This document shows, one piece after another, positions 1-9,823 of a stretch of DNA of 33,685 nucleotides. Where the stretch lies: positions 1 through 33,685 of the forward strand of contig JAMOMH010000311.1 in assembly GCA_027068675.1 (NCBI GenBank). Reading direction: 5' to 3'. Each line of letters starts with the position of its first letter. Positions within the stretch are counted from its first letter, which is position 1. The notes beneath the pieces were generated by a model, which saw only the letters and a list, made by a program, of their open reading frames with translations, searched no databases and was not told the DNA's origin. Source of the stretch: Sedimenticola sp. (GTDB taxonomy: Bacteria; Pseudomonadota; Gammaproteobacteria; Chromatiales; Chromatiaceae). A program made the translations under genes and the position numbers.

Positions 1-447
1 GCACTTAGGGCACTGGCCCTTGATGAAGCGATCTGGCAGAAACATATTTTCGACAGGGTCGTAGGCCTGGGTGATGGTGCGATTGGCTATGTGCCCTTTA
101 TCTTTGTTGCGAAGATATATCAGTGAGGCGAGTTCACGGTTTTCATCTGAGTGGGTGGAGTGGTAGTTGTCAAAGCCGATGGAGAAGTCAGCAAAGTCGG
201 CTTGATGCTCTTTGGATACACGTGCGATCAGTGTTTCAGCATCGATCCCCTCTTGGCGAGCGCGCAGCATGATGGGGGTGCCGTGAGCATCGTCAGCGCA
301 GACGTAATGACACTGGTTGCCCTGCATTTTTTGGAAGCGAACCCAAATGTCAGTCTGAATGTACTCTACAAGATGGCCAATATGAATGGGGCCATTGGCG
401 TAGGGCAAAGCGCTGGTGACAAGGATTTTTCTAGCAGTTTGATTCAT
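1..447 (-). CDS. metG: Methionyl-tRNA synthetase, N-terminal part (runs off left edge)
   Basis: Class I aminoacyl-tRNA synthetase that charges tRNA-Met in the cytoplasm. The reverse strand is open from an ATG at 447 to base 1, giving 149 residues and no stop, so the gene continues outside the window. The translation starts [19 protein letters not shown] and carries the class I HIGH motif in the phrase [13 protein letters not shown]. The last visible residues, KGQCPKC, match the start of the zinc-binding knuckle of MetG. It is transcribed divergently from mrp, the common metG/mrp arrangement in Gammaproteobacteria. A plus-strand open frame over the same bases is only its shadow. Identification is very secure; only the first fifth or so of the protein is visible. 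Confidence 0.96.
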   Translation of the reverse strand, partial: MNQTARKILVTSALPYANGPIHIGHLVEYIQTDIWVRFQKMQGNQCHYVCADDAHGTPIMLRARQEGIDAETLIARVSKEHQADFADFSIGFDNYHSTHSDENRELASLIYLRNKDKGHIANRTITQAYDPVENMFLPDRFIKGQCPKC

Positions 448-492
448 TGATGCTGTAAGCCGACAAAGCACAGGAGTAAACGAAGCATTATC

Positions 493-506
493 TCACAAGG
501 TTGTGA
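493..506. promoter_or_regulatory. Palindrome in the metG/mrp divergent region
   Basis: TCACAA-GG-TTGTGA is a perfect 6-bp inverted repeat about 46 bp upstream of the metG start. On the minus strand it runs directly into GATAAT, a possible -10 element, though no good -35 accompanies it. A very similar element (TCACA-AGA-TGTGA) lies upstream of purM at 5342-5354. It could be a regulator operator; the half-site order is opposite to a CRP site. The rest of 448-677 shows no other clear element except the mrp ribosome-binding site. Confidence 0.3.
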
Positions 507-677
507 AAAGTGGGAGTTTGATTTTTTCTTGTGGTTTGATGTTGCCTGTTTGGTCAAATGGCCATGCTTGCCAAAGGGCTCTTGCTTTAAGGTTTTAGTG
601 TAGAATTCTGTGCAACTAAATTTTTAATAAATTGATGGGCGGCTACAGCTCCGCCTCTCTAGCTAGGAGATGGTTTG

Positions 678-1763
678 ATGTCTGAATTAACTGAAGCGAT
701 GGTCAAAGAGGCGATCAAGGGGTATGTTGAGCCTCACCTCAATTGTGATCTGGTGGAGGCCAGAGCGGTCAAAAAAGTGATGATTGATGGTGGTCAAGTC
801 AATGTGACAGTGGAGCTGGGTTTTCCTGCTAAAGGGGTTGAGGCAGTGATTGTTGCAGCGCTTAAAGAGCGGGTTGAGGCGTTGGATTCAGTGACCTCAG
901 TGGAGATTGAGCTGAGTAGCAAAATTGAATCCCATAAAGTGCAAGATGCGCTGGGGCTGGTTAAAGGCGTGAAAAATATTATTGCTGTCGCTTCCGGTAA
1001 GGGAGGGGTCGGCAAGTCCACTACATCCGTTAATCTGGCGCTGGCACTGGCTGAAGAGGGCGCTAAAGTAGGGTTGCTGGATGCTGATATCTACGGCCCA
1101 TCGCAGCCTCGTATGATGGGTGTAAAAGGGCAACCTGATACCAAAGATGGCAAGACGCTAGAGCCTAAAGAGAATTATGGTGTGCAGGTGATGTCGATTG
1201 GTTTCCTGGTTGAGGAGGAGACGCCGATGATCTGGCGCGGTCCGATGGTTGTTCAGGCCTTGAACCAGTTGCTGAATGAGACCAACTGGCGGGAGCTAGA
1301 CTATCTGATTATTGATCTGCCGCCAGGCACAGGTGATATTCAGTTAACGCTGGCACAGAAGGTTCCTGTTAGTGGTTGCGTTATTGTCACAACACCACAG
1401 GATATTGCGCTGCTGGATGCTCGTAAAGGGCTGAAAATGTTTGAGAAGGTAGCGGTGCCTGTGCTGGGCATTATTGAGAATATGAGCACGCACGTCTGCT
1501 CCAATTGTGGCCATGAAGAGCATATTTTTGGAGCGGGTGGTGGTAAAGAGATGGCTGAACAATATGATATCGAGCTGCTTGGCTCGCTGCCGCTTGATAT
1601 TCGTATCCGCAAAGAGACCGATGCAGGTAAGCCAACCGTCGCAGTAGACCCTAACTCTGATATCTCATTGGCCTACCGTGAAATCGCCCGTAATACAGCT
1701 GCTAAGCTCTCACTTCGGTCGAAAAATTACTCCAATAGCTTTCCCAATATTGTTATTCAGTAG
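678..1763 (+). CDS. mrp: Mrp/ApbC family iron-sulfur cluster carrier ATPase
   Basis: P-loop NTPase of the Mrp/ApbC/NBP35 group that carries and delivers 4Fe-4S clusters to apo-proteins in the cytosol. The N-terminal ~85 residues form a DUF59/MIP18-type domain; a deviant Walker A (GKGGVGKST) follows near residue 108, then the DLPPGTGD region and a C-terminal CxxC in CSNCGHEEHIFG that binds the shared cluster. Length (361 residues) is normal. A TTG at 675 is also in frame, but AGGAGA at 665-670 sits 7 bases before the ATG at 678, which I prefer. It lies between metG and dcd, as in many gammaproteobacteria. Identification is secure. Confidence 0.95.
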   Translation: MSELTEAMVKEAIKGYVEPHLNCDLVEARAVKKVMIDGGQVNVTVELGFPAKGVEAVIVAALKERVEALDSVTSVEIELSSKIESHKVQDALGLVKGVKNIIAVASGKGGVGKSTTSVNLALALAEEGAKVGLLDADIYGPSQPRMMGVKGQPDTKDGKTLEPKENYGVQVMSIGFLVEEETPMIWRGPMVVQALNQLLNETNWRELDYLIIDLPPGTGDIQLTLAQKVPVSGCVIVTTPQDIALLDARKGLKMFEKVAVPVLGIIENMSTHVCSNCGHEEHIFGAGGGKEMAEQYDIELLGSLPLDIRIRKETDAGKPTVAVDPNSDISLAYREIARNTAAKLSLRSKNYSNSFPNIVIQ

Positions 1764-1781
1764 CCTGTTCAAATTGCACTG

Positions 1782-1834
1782 GTTTAGTGAAACTCTAAAC
1801 AAGTTATGATGGTTTTAGCTGGCAGTATAAAACC
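1782..1834. other. Two consecutive inverted repeats between mrp and dcd
   Basis: GTTTAG (1782-1787) pairs with CTAAAC (1795-1800) across a 7-nt loop, and GGTTTTA (1811-1817) pairs with TAAAACC (1828-1834) across a 10-nt loop. Neither is followed by a T-run, so they are not classical terminators. The second arm overlaps TATAAA (1826-1831), a possible -10 element for dcd with only a weak TTATGA -35 at 1804. They may be mRNA processing or folding elements, or chance. Confidence 0.25.
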
Positions 1835-1881
1835 CACGGTGTAAAATGCGCCACCTCTCTAATTTAACTTGAATTGACCCT

Positions 1882-2448
1882 ATGAGCATCAAATCAGACC
1901 ACTGGATACGCCGCATGTCAGAGCAGCATGACATGATTAATCCCTTTGAACACCATCAAGTTCGTGAAGGTGAGGAGGGGCGGGTGATCTCCTACGGCAC
2001 CTCAAGTTATGGTTACGATATTCGCTGTGCGGATGAGTTTAAGATCTTCACTAATATCAACTCAGCTGTGGTTGATCCAAAGAACTTTGATGCCAACAGT
2101 TTTGTCGATGTGAAATCTGATGTCTGCATCATTCCTCCCAACTCATTTGCCTTGGCGCGTACAGTTGAGTATCTGCGTATACCTCGTAATGTGTTGGTGG
2201 TCTGCTTGGGGAAATCAACCTATGCGCGCTGCGGTATCATTGTCAATGTCACCCCGTTGGAGCCTGAGTGGGAGGGGCATGTGACACTGGAGTTTTCCAA
2301 TACAACGCCACTTCCAGCTAAAATTTACGCCAATGAGGGCGTCGCTCAGCTGCTCTTTTTTGAGTCAGATGAGGTGTGTGATACCTCATATAATGATCGT
2401 AGCGGTAAATATCAGGGGCAACGGGGCGTAACTTTGCCCAAATCCTGA
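1882..2448 (+). CDS. dcd: dCTP deaminase
   Basis: Deaminates dCTP to dUTP, the precursor of dTMP, as a homotrimer. The 188-residue protein is full length for the Pseudomonas-type branch. Visible family blocks include the N-terminal [17 protein letters not shown], the [11 protein letters not shown] segment with the conserved Ser/Arg region, and [18 protein letters not shown] containing the catalytic Glu. The C-terminus [14 protein letters not shown] is the mobile lid over the nucleotide. It follows mrp by about 118 bp. No strong Shine-Dalgarno precedes the ATG, but the family N-terminus MSIKSDxWIRRM confirms the start. Identification is secure. Confidence 0.96.
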   Translation: MSIKSDHWIRRMSEQHDMINPFEHHQVREGEEGRVISYGTSSYGYDIRCADEFKIFTNINSAVVDPKNFDANSFVDVKSDVCIIPPNSFALARTVEYLRIPRNVLVVCLGKSTYARCGIIVNVTPLEPEWEGHVTLEFSNTTPLPAKIYANEGVAQLLFFESDEVCDTSYNDRSGKYQGQRGVTLPKS

Positions 2449-2456
2449 TCAAAATT

Positions 2457-2852
2457 ATGACGATGAAGCGACAGCCGCTGCGTTACTTTCAACTCTGGCT
2501 GACCATTGGTTGGTTACTGGTCACAGTGGTGCTTTACTCCTCGCTAACCTCCAGTCCAATACAGACGCCAGGTATCGAATATGGTGATAAGATCGGCCAT
2601 TTTTTTGCCTATTTCACGCTGGTTTTCTGGTTCTGTCAGCTCTATAAAAACAGGAGTCATATCCTGCTATTTATGCTGTTTGTCATGATGGGAGTGGTGG
2701 TTGAGTTTATTCAGGGGCAGACAGGTTATCGCACCTTTGAGGTGGCAGACATGTTGGCGAATAGCTTGGGTGCAGTAATGGGGTGGTTACTGGTGCGTTT
2801 TTATGTTGCGGAGATGTTACTGACTATTGAGATGCGGCTCCTGCAAAAATAG
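2457..2852 (+). CDS. VanZ-like family membrane protein
   Basis: Small integral membrane protein of 131 residues with about four hydrophobic segments (roughly 12-30, 45-62, 68-86 and 98-118). The pattern GDKIGHFFAYFTL, then VVEFIQ and FEVADMLANSLGAVMGW, is the signature of the VanZ-like (TeaZ/phosphotransbutyrylase-like) family. The biochemical role of these stand-alone members is not established. It starts 8 bp after dcd and is probably cotranscribed with it. Its last 36 bp overlap the 3' end of the convergent DUF3108 gene, so no terminator fits between them. An in-frame ATG at 2463 is an alternative start. Confidence 0.8.
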   Translation: MTMKRQPLRYFQLWLTIGWLLVTVVLYSSLTSSPIQTPGIEYGDKIGHFFAYFTLVFWFCQLYKNRSHILLFMLFVMMGVVVEFIQGQTGYRTFEVADMLANSLGAVMGWLLVRFYVAEMLLTIEMRLLQK

Positions 2853-3554
2853 TAACTTCATTACAAATAGGCCACTTGACTGTTTACGCTCAAAACGTAC
2901 CGGCAGGTAGTTCAAACTGGGGGCGAACCAGATGGTGTAGTCATGGGTCGACTGCTTACTTCTTTTGACCTTCACCGTAGTCATCTCACCCAGTGGGGTA
3001 ACCAGCCGCTCCAGCTTCTCTCTTTTATAGTGGTAGCGCTTAAGGTGGCCGCCATCTGCTACATCAAAGCTGATGGAATCCTGACCTTGTAGTAGGGCGA
3101 TTTGGATAGCGAGTTGCTGGCTCAATTTATCTTGGGTGCCGAGCGGTATTGGCATCGACCAGGATGTACCGTTGCTGTTGGTTGTGGCGCGTTTTCGTAG
3201 CCAATCAAAGCCAATTCTGGTGGTGCTACTCTGGTCAGGCTTTGCTTTATGGTAGTTGTAGTGGTCAGGCGTTGGCCCATTTTGAGTGAGTTTGCCTCGG
3301 CTCTCTTCGGTGAGGGTTTGGTTGCTCAATAGCGCGGTTAAAATGTTAGGGCGTGTTTTAGCGACATAGTGGTACTGCCCCTGTGGGGCAAGCTGTAGGG
3401 TCACCTCAATATGACCAAAGGGTATGCCATTTCGGATTAGCTGATAGTTGGCTTGGAAGGGTTTAATTTCGCTTGCAGCAGGCTCGGCGCTAACCGGGCT
3501 CAGCAGTAATAATAGAAACCCCAGCAGCCAATATTTGAGTGTCAGGGTCGTCAT
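2817..3554 (-). CDS. DUF3108 domain-containing secreted protein
   Basis: A 245-residue protein with a clear signal peptide (MTTLTLKYWLLGFLLLLLSPVSA, cleavage probably after SAEPA) and a body matching the DUF3108 family: FQANYQLIRNGIPFGHIEVTL near the start, then alternating beta-strand segments ending LNYLPVRFERKQ. These proteins are predicted to be periplasmic beta-rich proteins of unknown function. It lies 5 bp downstream of purN in the same direction. This purN-DUF3108 pairing is frequent in Pseudomonas and relatives, so the neighbour supports the call but does not reveal the function. Its 3' end overlaps the VanZ-like gene. Confidence 0.85.
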   Translation of the reverse strand: MTTLTLKYWLLGFLLLLLSPVSAEPAASEIKPFQANYQLIRNGIPFGHIEVTLQLAPQGQYHYVAKTRPNILTALLSNQTLTEESRGKLTQNGPTPDHYNYHKAKPDQSSTTRIGFDWLRKRATTNSNGTSWSMPIPLGTQDKLSQQLAIQIALLQGQDSISFDVADGGHLKRYHYKREKLERLVTPLGEMTTVKVKRSKQSTHDYTIWFAPSLNYLPVRFERKQSSGLFVMKLLFLQEPHLNSQ

Positions 3555-3559
3555 GAAGA

Positions 3560-4231
3560 TTAGTTGAAGGGGATCTTCTGGTTGGGCTTGAAAATGACTG
3601 GGCTATCGAGTCTATTACCATCTAATGTTAGCCGTTCACCAGATAGCTTTAATCGCCCTTCCGCGAACCATTTAATGGCCATTGGATAGAGGCGATGTTC
3701 GCGTTTTAGTACGCGGGAGCCTAATTTGTCAGCATCATCATCAGCCTCTACTGGCACTTCAGCTTGAGCGACTAGAGGGCCGCCATCCAGCTCTTCAGTG
3801 ACAAAATGGATGCTCACGCCGTGTGTGGTTTCATGCTCATCCAAGGCGCGTTGATGAGTGTGTAGACCGCGAAATTTTGGCAGCAGTGAGGGGTGGACAT
3901 TGAGCATTCTGCCGTGGAAATGGTTGACGAAGGTGGGGGTTAAAATTCGCATAAAACCAGCTAAAACCACTAATCCAGGGTTAAAGCTGTCAACCAATTC
4001 AAGCAGCGCCTGATCATAGCTATCACGGTCGGGAAAGGTTTTATGATCCAGCACGCGGGTGGTGATACCGGCACTCTCGGCCCGCTCTAGGCCATAGGCA
4101 TCAGCCTTGTTGCTGATGACAGTGCAAATTTCAATGGGTATGTTGCCCAGGTTGTCGATGATTGCCTGTAGATTGCTGCCACTGCCAGAGAGCAGGACAA
4201 CCACCTGAAGTTTTGCTGCCTGAGTGGTCAT
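3560..4231 (-). CDS. purN: Phosphoribosylglycinamide formyltransferase
   Basis: Third step of purine synthesis: transfers a formyl group from 10-formyl-THF to GAR. The N-terminus [16 protein letters not shown] is the phosphate-binding loop, and the family signature is visible as [20 protein letters not shown], containing the catalytic Asn and His. The Asp of the triad is in VTEELDGGP. Length (223) is typical. The ATG overlaps the purM stop in an ATGA arrangement, showing translational coupling. The 10 or so residues after [12 protein letters not shown] form an ordinary C-terminal tail. Confidence 0.97.
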   Translation of the reverse strand: MTTQAAKLQVVVLLSGSGSNLQAIIDNLGNIPIEICTVISNKADAYGLERAESAGITTRVLDHKTFPDRDSYDQALLELVDSFNPGLVVLAGFMRILTPTFVNHFHGRMLNVHPSLLPKFRGLHTHQRALDEHETTHGVSIHFVTEELDGGPLVAQAEVPVEADDDADKLGSRVLKREHRLYPMAIKWFAEGRLKLSGERLTLDGNRLDSPVIFKPNQKIPFN

Positions 4232-5280
4232 GGGTTGATGATCACCGATGGAGTCTCTTCAGCAGAGTGTTCAATTGAACCCAGCAGAAAAGCCTCTTCA
4301 CCAGCATCATGTAGTAGCTCAAGTGTCTGATTAACATCTGTAGCGGCTATGCAGAGTACCATGCCAATACCGCAGTTGAAGGTGCGGTACATCTCGTTGA
4401 TTTCAACATTACCGTTCTGCTGTAACCAGCTAAAAACCTCTGGCATTTGCCAGGCGTTGGCATCAATCACCGCCTGGGTATTGTTTGGCATCACACGCGG
4501 TATATTCTCTAACAGACCACCACCAGTGATGTGAGCCAGAGCATGTAGGTTGACTGACTGCATTAATCTCAACAGCGATTTAACGTAGATGCGTGTGGGT
4601 GCCAGTAGGGCATCACCCAGTGTGCCGTTGCCCATAGGGTGATCCAATTTTGCTTGGCTCACTTCAAGAATTTTGCGAATGAGTGAGTAACCGTTGGAGT
4701 GAGGGCCAGATGAGGCGAGACCAATCAGTTTATCACCGGTGCTCACTTGATCTGGTTGGATGATCTTACTTTTTTCAACCACACCCACACAAAACCCTGC
4801 CAGATCATAGTCCCCCTCTTTGTAGATGCCGGGCATCTCGGCGGTCTCACCGCCTGTTAGCGCAGCACCCGCCTGTTTACACCCTTCAGCGATGCCGGTG
4901 ACCACATCTGTGGCAACATCCACATCAAGCTTGCCGGTGGCATAGTAATCTAGAAAATAGAGAGGCTCAGCGCCGGTGACGATAATGTCATTGACGCACA
5001 TAGCGACCAGATCGATACCGATGGTGTCATGTTTGTTGAGTTCTAGAGCCAGCTTCAGCTTGGTGCCAACACCATCGGTGCCAGAGACTAAAACAGGCTG
5101 TTTATAGCGATCGAGTGGTAGCTCAAATAGGGCGCCAAAACCACCGATGCCTCCCATCACGCCTGGGCGTGTGGTGCTTTTTACAATTGGTTTGATGCGT
5201 TCGACTAGGCTATTTCCAGCGTCGATATCGACTCCAGCATCACGGTAGCTGAGGGAGGTTGAGTTGCTGTCTTGCTTCAC
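4228..5280 (-). CDS. purM: Phosphoribosylformylglycinamidine cyclo-ligase (AIR synthetase)
   Basis: ATP-dependent ring closure of FGAM to AIR in purine synthesis. The 350-residue protein shows the family blocks [69 protein letters not shown] and [14 protein letters not shown]. Translation begins at GTG 5280, with GGAG six bases upstream, and no nearby ATG competes. It is the first gene of a purM-purN-DUF3108 unit transcribed away from the DUF2066 gene. Identification is secure. Confidence 0.97.
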   Translation of the reverse strand: MKQDSNSTSLSYRDAGVDIDAGNSLVERIKPIVKSTTRPGVMGGIGGFGALFELPLDRYKQPVLVSGTDGVGTKLKLALELNKHDTIGIDLVAMCVNDIIVTGAEPLYFLDYYATGKLDVDVATDVVTGIAEGCKQAGAALTGGETAEMPGIYKEGDYDLAGFCVGVVEKSKIIQPDQVSTGDKLIGLASSGPHSNGYSLIRKILEVSQAKLDHPMGNGTLGDALLAPTRIYVKSLLRLMQSVNLHALAHITGGGLLENIPRVMPNNTQAVIDANAWQMPEVFSWLQQNGNVEINEMYRTFNCGIGMVLCIAATDVNQTLELLHDAGEEAFLLGSIEHSAEETPSVIINP

Positions 5281-5315
5281 GGAGGACTCCGGCAGGGAAA
5301 ATTATCGGGGTATTT

Positions 5316-5354
5316 TATCAAAAGTTGATACATTAGGCTTGTCACAAGATGTGA
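5316..5354. promoter_or_regulatory. Two palindromes in the purM / DUF2066 divergent region
   Basis: TATCAA-AAG-TTGATA (5316-5330) and TCACA-AGA-TGTGA (5342-5354) lie side by side in the 154-bp divergent region. The second resembles the metG-side palindrome at 493-506. They do not match the usual E. coli PurR operator that I recall. They may be operators for purM or for the divergent gene. Confidence 0.3.
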
Positions 5355-5371
5355 AATTTGTCGCTTGTTGC

Positions 5372-5400
5372 TTGGCGCTATAGAGACAGCAGGCTAAAAT
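5372..5400 (+). promoter_or_regulatory. Probable sigma-70 promoter of the DUF2066 gene
   Basis: TTGGCG (5372-5377) and TAAAAT (5395-5400) are separated by exactly 17 bp. The -35 matches 4 of 6 and the -10 matches 5 of 6 consensus bases. The start site would be near 5407, giving a leader of about 28 nt before the ATG at 5435. Confidence 0.45.
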
Positions 5401-5434
5401 GAACCACTCTTTACTCACCTGAGACGATTTTTTT

Positions 5435-6637
5435 ATGAGTCGACACTCCCATACGGCCCCGTTCAGACACCTTAGTTTAGCACTGATTTTTTTTCTGCCA
5501 CTGCTGCTGGTAACACCGCTTTTGGCGGTTGAGATGAAAGGGTTATATGAGGTTGAGGTAGCGGTTGAGGGGCAGAGAGCTGATCAGCGCCGAACGGCCA
5601 TTCGTGAAGCCTTCTATCAAGTGTTGGTTAAAGTGACAGGGCGTCGGCAGCTGAATGGGAATATTCAGCGTAATGCCTCCCGTTATGTGCAGCAGTACCG
5701 CTACCGCACCATTGAAGCGGCGGCTGTTGAGGTGGTAGATAAGTCGATTGTCGATGATCAGCTGCTAGAAGGTGAGCCTGAGGTTGAAGAGGTAGCCATG
5801 GAGCCAGAGCATCTATTGTGGGTGCGTTTTGATTCGATAGCGGTGAATCGCTTGCTACGTGAGAAAAATGTGCCTATTTGGGGTGTTGCGCGTCCATCGG
5901 TCGTGATCTGGTTGTCACAAGAGCAGCAGGGGCAACGTACGATGTTGCAGCCGGAGATGTTGCCAGAGATGGTATTGGCTGTTGAAGAGCAGGCGCAGCA
6001 GCGCGGTCTATCCGTTATGTTGCCGCTGATGGATATGGAGGATTACCAACGTCTGCCGGTTAGTGCCTTATGGAGTGGATTGGCAGAGACCATCCAGCAC
6101 GCCTCCAGCCGTTATGGTGTTGAAGTGGTGCTAACAGGGCAGCTGGTTGCTACTGAGGAGCGGTGGCAGGTTGAGTGGCACCTCTATCAGGATGCGTTGG
6201 TCGAAGTGTGGGTAGGTGCCGGCAGCACATTGAGTAAAGTGGTTGCTCAAGGCGTTGAGCAGATGAGTGATCGATTGGCTGAACGCTATACACAGGCTAC
6301 TACTGATGACAGCCTGAGCCAGTTGCAAGTGGTTGTCACAGATATAGATGATCTTGCTGGGTATGCCAGAGTGAGGCGCTATTTTGATTCGCTTGTCATG
6401 GTTGAACAGGCGGTACTATTGACGGTAGAGAGCAACCGTGCCGAATTTTTGCTCAATGTTCAAGGTGGTGGAGCGGCGCTGACTCAAGGCGTTAAACTGG
6501 GGAGCGTGCTAGTGCCTGTAGCTAACGAGCCTATTGATGAAATTGTTGAAGTGACTGAAGTCGTCGATGATACTCTGGAAGGCCCCTTTCTCCCAGAGCC
6601 CATAGTGCGTGAGAGAGCTACTTTTAGATTGAGGTGA
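5435..6637 (+). CDS. DUF2066 domain-containing secreted protein
   Basis: A 400-residue exported protein: hydrophobic signal segment at about residues 12-31 (LSLALIFFLPLLLVTPLLA), then the DUF2066 core beginning LYEVEVAVEGQRADQRRTAIREAFYQVLVKVTGR. The long C-terminal part is acidic and Val/Glu rich. Function is unknown. Its place between purM and a CDP-alcohol phosphatidyltransferase followed by hda is conserved in Pseudomonas and other gammaproteobacteria. Its stop overlaps the possible GTG start of the next gene (GTGA), indicating one operon. Confidence 0.85.
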   Translation: MSRHSHTAPFRHLSLALIFFLPLLLVTPLLAVEMKGLYEVEVAVEGQRADQRRTAIREAFYQVLVKVTGRRQLNGNIQRNASRYVQQYRYRTIEAAAVEVVDKSIVDDQLLEGEPEVEEVAMEPEHLLWVRFDSIAVNRLLREKNVPIWGVARPSVVIWLSQEQQGQRTMLQPEMLPEMVLAVEEQAQQRGLSVMLPLMDMEDYQRLPVSALWSGLAETIQHASSRYGVEVVLTGQLVATEERWQVEWHLYQDALVEVWVGAGSTLSKVVAQGVEQMSDRLAERYTQATTDDSLSQLQVVVTDIDDLAGYARVRRYFDSLVMVEQAVLLTVESNRAEFLLNVQGGGAALTQGVKLGSVLVPVANEPIDEIVEVTEVVDDTLEGPFLPEPIVRERATFRLR

Positions 6638-7191
6638 TTGTGCTTAAGGCCAAAGATATCCCCAATATTATCAGTGTGCTTCGGGTGGTGATGACCATCC
6701 CGGTTATCTATCTGCTGATCACAAGAGATTTCTCCAATGCGCTTATCCTCTTTGCCATTGCGGGTGCCTCTGATGCACTTGATGGTTTTCTGGCAAAACA
6801 CTACCACTGGGAGAGCCATCTTGGTGGTCTACTCGATCCATTGGCTGATAAAACCCTCTTAGTCGCCTGCTATCTCATATTGGGTGCAATAGGGCTATTA
6901 CCCATCGGTTTAGTGATGACCGTGATGTTACGTGATTTGATTATCATCGGTGGTGCCTTTCTCTATCACTACAATATTGAAGCGCTAGATGCTGACCCCA
7001 GCCTAGTAAGTAAACTCAACACCTTAATGCAGATTTTGCTGGTACTGGCTGTGGTGATGAATGCAGGGCCATTTCAGTTGCCGGATGCACTTATTCAGAG
7101 TTTGATCTGGTTTACATTTGCCACCACCGTTGCCAGTGGCGCTAACTACGTCTGGGTTTGGGGGCGGCGGGCGCTTGAAAGGCAAGGCTAG
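6634..7191 (+). CDS. CDP-alcohol phosphatidyltransferase family protein (PgsA-like)
   Basis: Integral membrane enzyme of the family that transfers a phosphatidyl group from CDP-diacylglycerol to an alcohol, most likely glycerol-3-phosphate. The catalytic signature is visible as SDALDGFLAKHYHWESHLGG then LLDPLADK, giving D-x2-D-G-x2-A-(K)-x8-G-x3-D-x3-D with Lys where Arg is most common. Several hydrophobic helices surround it in a 185-residue protein, normal for PgsA. The start is GTG 6634, overlapping the upstream stop, or GTG 6640; I keep the first. Because cells usually also have a pgsA beside uvrC, this may be a paralogue, so I leave the symbol blank. Confidence 0.8.
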   Translation: MIVLKAKDIPNIISVLRVVMTIPVIYLLITRDFSNALILFAIAGASDALDGFLAKHYHWESHLGGLLDPLADKTLLVACYLILGAIGLLPIGLVMTVMLRDLIIIGGAFLYHYNIEALDADPSLVSKLNTLMQILLVLAVVMNAGPFQLPDALIQSLIWFTFATTVASGANYVWVWGRRALERQG

Positions 7192-7205
7192 TGGAGCCCT
7201 TTTTT
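7186..7205 (+). terminator. Weak intrinsic terminator after the PgsA-like gene
   Basis: GGCT (7186-7189) can pair with AGCC (7195-7198), followed by C and six T residues (7200-7205). The stem is short and overlaps the stop codon, so it would be a modest terminator. It lies in the 39-bp space before convergent hda. Confidence 0.35.
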
Positions 7206-7230
7206 GCTTGATAGAGCCATCAATGTGTTT

Positions 7231-8558
<1,328 letters not shown>

Positions 8559-8626
8559 ATGGTGACAGGGTTGGGGTATTATTCTATCGTTCGTTGGATT
8601 GAAAAAGTACCTTTTGGAATGATTGA

Positions 8627-9823
8627 ATGAAAGATGGCCTCAAACATCTGTGGCGCTTTATCGGTATGGTTTTTACCCATTTCATTCGTAATGGTGGGAC
8701 ACAAAATGCTGCAGCACTGACCTACACCACACTGCTCTCACTAGTACCACTCATGACAGTGATGTTGGCACTGCTGGCCATTTTACCGATATCAGCGCAG
8801 GTGACGACTGAGATAAATGGCTTCTTATTTAATAATTTTGTACCGGCGGCGGGTGAGGTGGTACAGCAGCACCTACAGACCTTTACTAGTAAAGCGGGGC
8901 GGTTGAGTGGCCTTGGTTTTATCTTTCTAGTGGTGACGGCACTGATGTTGATGGGAACAATTGAACGCTCTTTTAGCACCATTTGGCGCATAACCAACAA
9001 GCGCCGCCTGCTTAACACCGTCTTGGTCTACTCTGCGATCCTCTCTTTGGGGCCAACCCTTATTGTTGCCAGTGTAGTTGCCACCTCCTATTTTGTCTCG
9101 CTCCCCTATATTAGTGATGCTGTGCAGCACGTTAGTTTTGCAGCGGTGTTGATGCCCATCTTTGTCTCTGCACTGGCTTTTACAATGCTCTATAGTGTGC
9201 TGCCTAATCAGCGGGTCTTGTTTAAAGATGCACTGTTAGGAGGGGTTGTTGCAGCGCTGTTGTTTGAAGCGGCCAAGCGAGGTTTTGCCCTCTATCTAAC
9301 GCTCTTTCCTACGTACGAATTGATCTATGGTGCATTGGCTGCGGTGCCTATATTCCTGATTTGGGTCTACCTCTCATGGTTGGTGACGCTGCTGGGTGCT
9401 GAGGTGACCTATTGTATAAGTACCTACCATGATGACCGGCAGTCGAATGATGACCTGCAACGTGGTCGCCTGTTGCTGGCTTACCGGTTATTGAAGCGGT
9501 TATGGTCGGCACAACAATCAGATCTTTCCCTGACTATTTATCAGCTAGGTAGAGAGGAGTCAGGAGTGACTGATGAGTGTGTGGTGGGTTTAATGCTCGA
9601 GTTGGAAGAGGGGGGCTGGGTGCATCAATTAAAAGGGGGTGCCTGGATATTGACACGTGATCTGACAAAAGTATCACTATTTGACCTCTACCAGAGTGGT
9701 TCGTTTATTCTGCCTCATGCTATAGATAGCGATGAAGAGATGCTCTCAGCCCTCTTAGTGGCTACTGAACAATCTCTTCGTGAGTCGATGTCTACCCCTT
9801 TGGCACAGCTCTATAACCGCTGA
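8627..9823 (+). CDS. yihY: YihY/UPF0761 family inner membrane protein
   Basis: Polytopic membrane protein of the YihY/BrkB group, once annotated as ribonuclease BN; its true role is not settled. The N-terminal phrase NGGTQNAAALTYTTLLSLVPLMTV is the family signature, and about six membrane helices follow up to residue ~265, including the GALAAVPIFLIWVYLSWLVTLLGAEV block. The remaining ~130 residues are soluble and resemble the winged-helix-like tail found in longer members of the family. Its stop codon is directly adjacent to the stop of the convergent PilZ-like gene, with no intervening base. Confidence 0.88.
   Translation: MKDGLKHLWRFIGMVFTHFIRNGGTQNAAALTYTTLLSLVPLMTVMLALLAILPISAQVTTEINGFLFNNFVPAAGEVVQQHLQTFTSKAGRLSGLGFIFLVVTALMLMGTIERSFSTIWRITNKRRLLNTVLVYSAILSLGPTLIVASVVATSYFVSLPYISDAVQHVSFAAVLMPIFVSALAFTMLYSVLPNQRVLFKDALLGGVVAALLFEAAKRGFALYLTLFPTYELIYGALAAVPIFLIWVYLSWLVTLLGAEVTYCISTYHDDRQSNDDLQRGRLLLAYRLLKRLWSAQQSDLSLTIYQLGREESGVTDECVVGLMLELEEGGWVHQLKGGAWILTRDLTKVSLFDLYQSGSFILPHAIDSDEEMLSALLVATEQSLRESMSTPLAQLYNR

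Noticed and set aside
151-450. Plus-strand 99-codon open frame
   Set aside because: It lies opposite metG, whose reverse-strand translation is an unmistakable HIGH-motif synthetase.
5316-5330. TATCAA-AAG-TTGATA as an FNR site
   Set aside because: The half-sites are in the wrong order and spacing for FNR/DNR; kept only as an unassigned palindrome.
7208-7223. FNR-like TTGAT...ATCAA
   Set aside because: The half-sites are 6 bp apart rather than 4 and the site is between two convergent gene ends.
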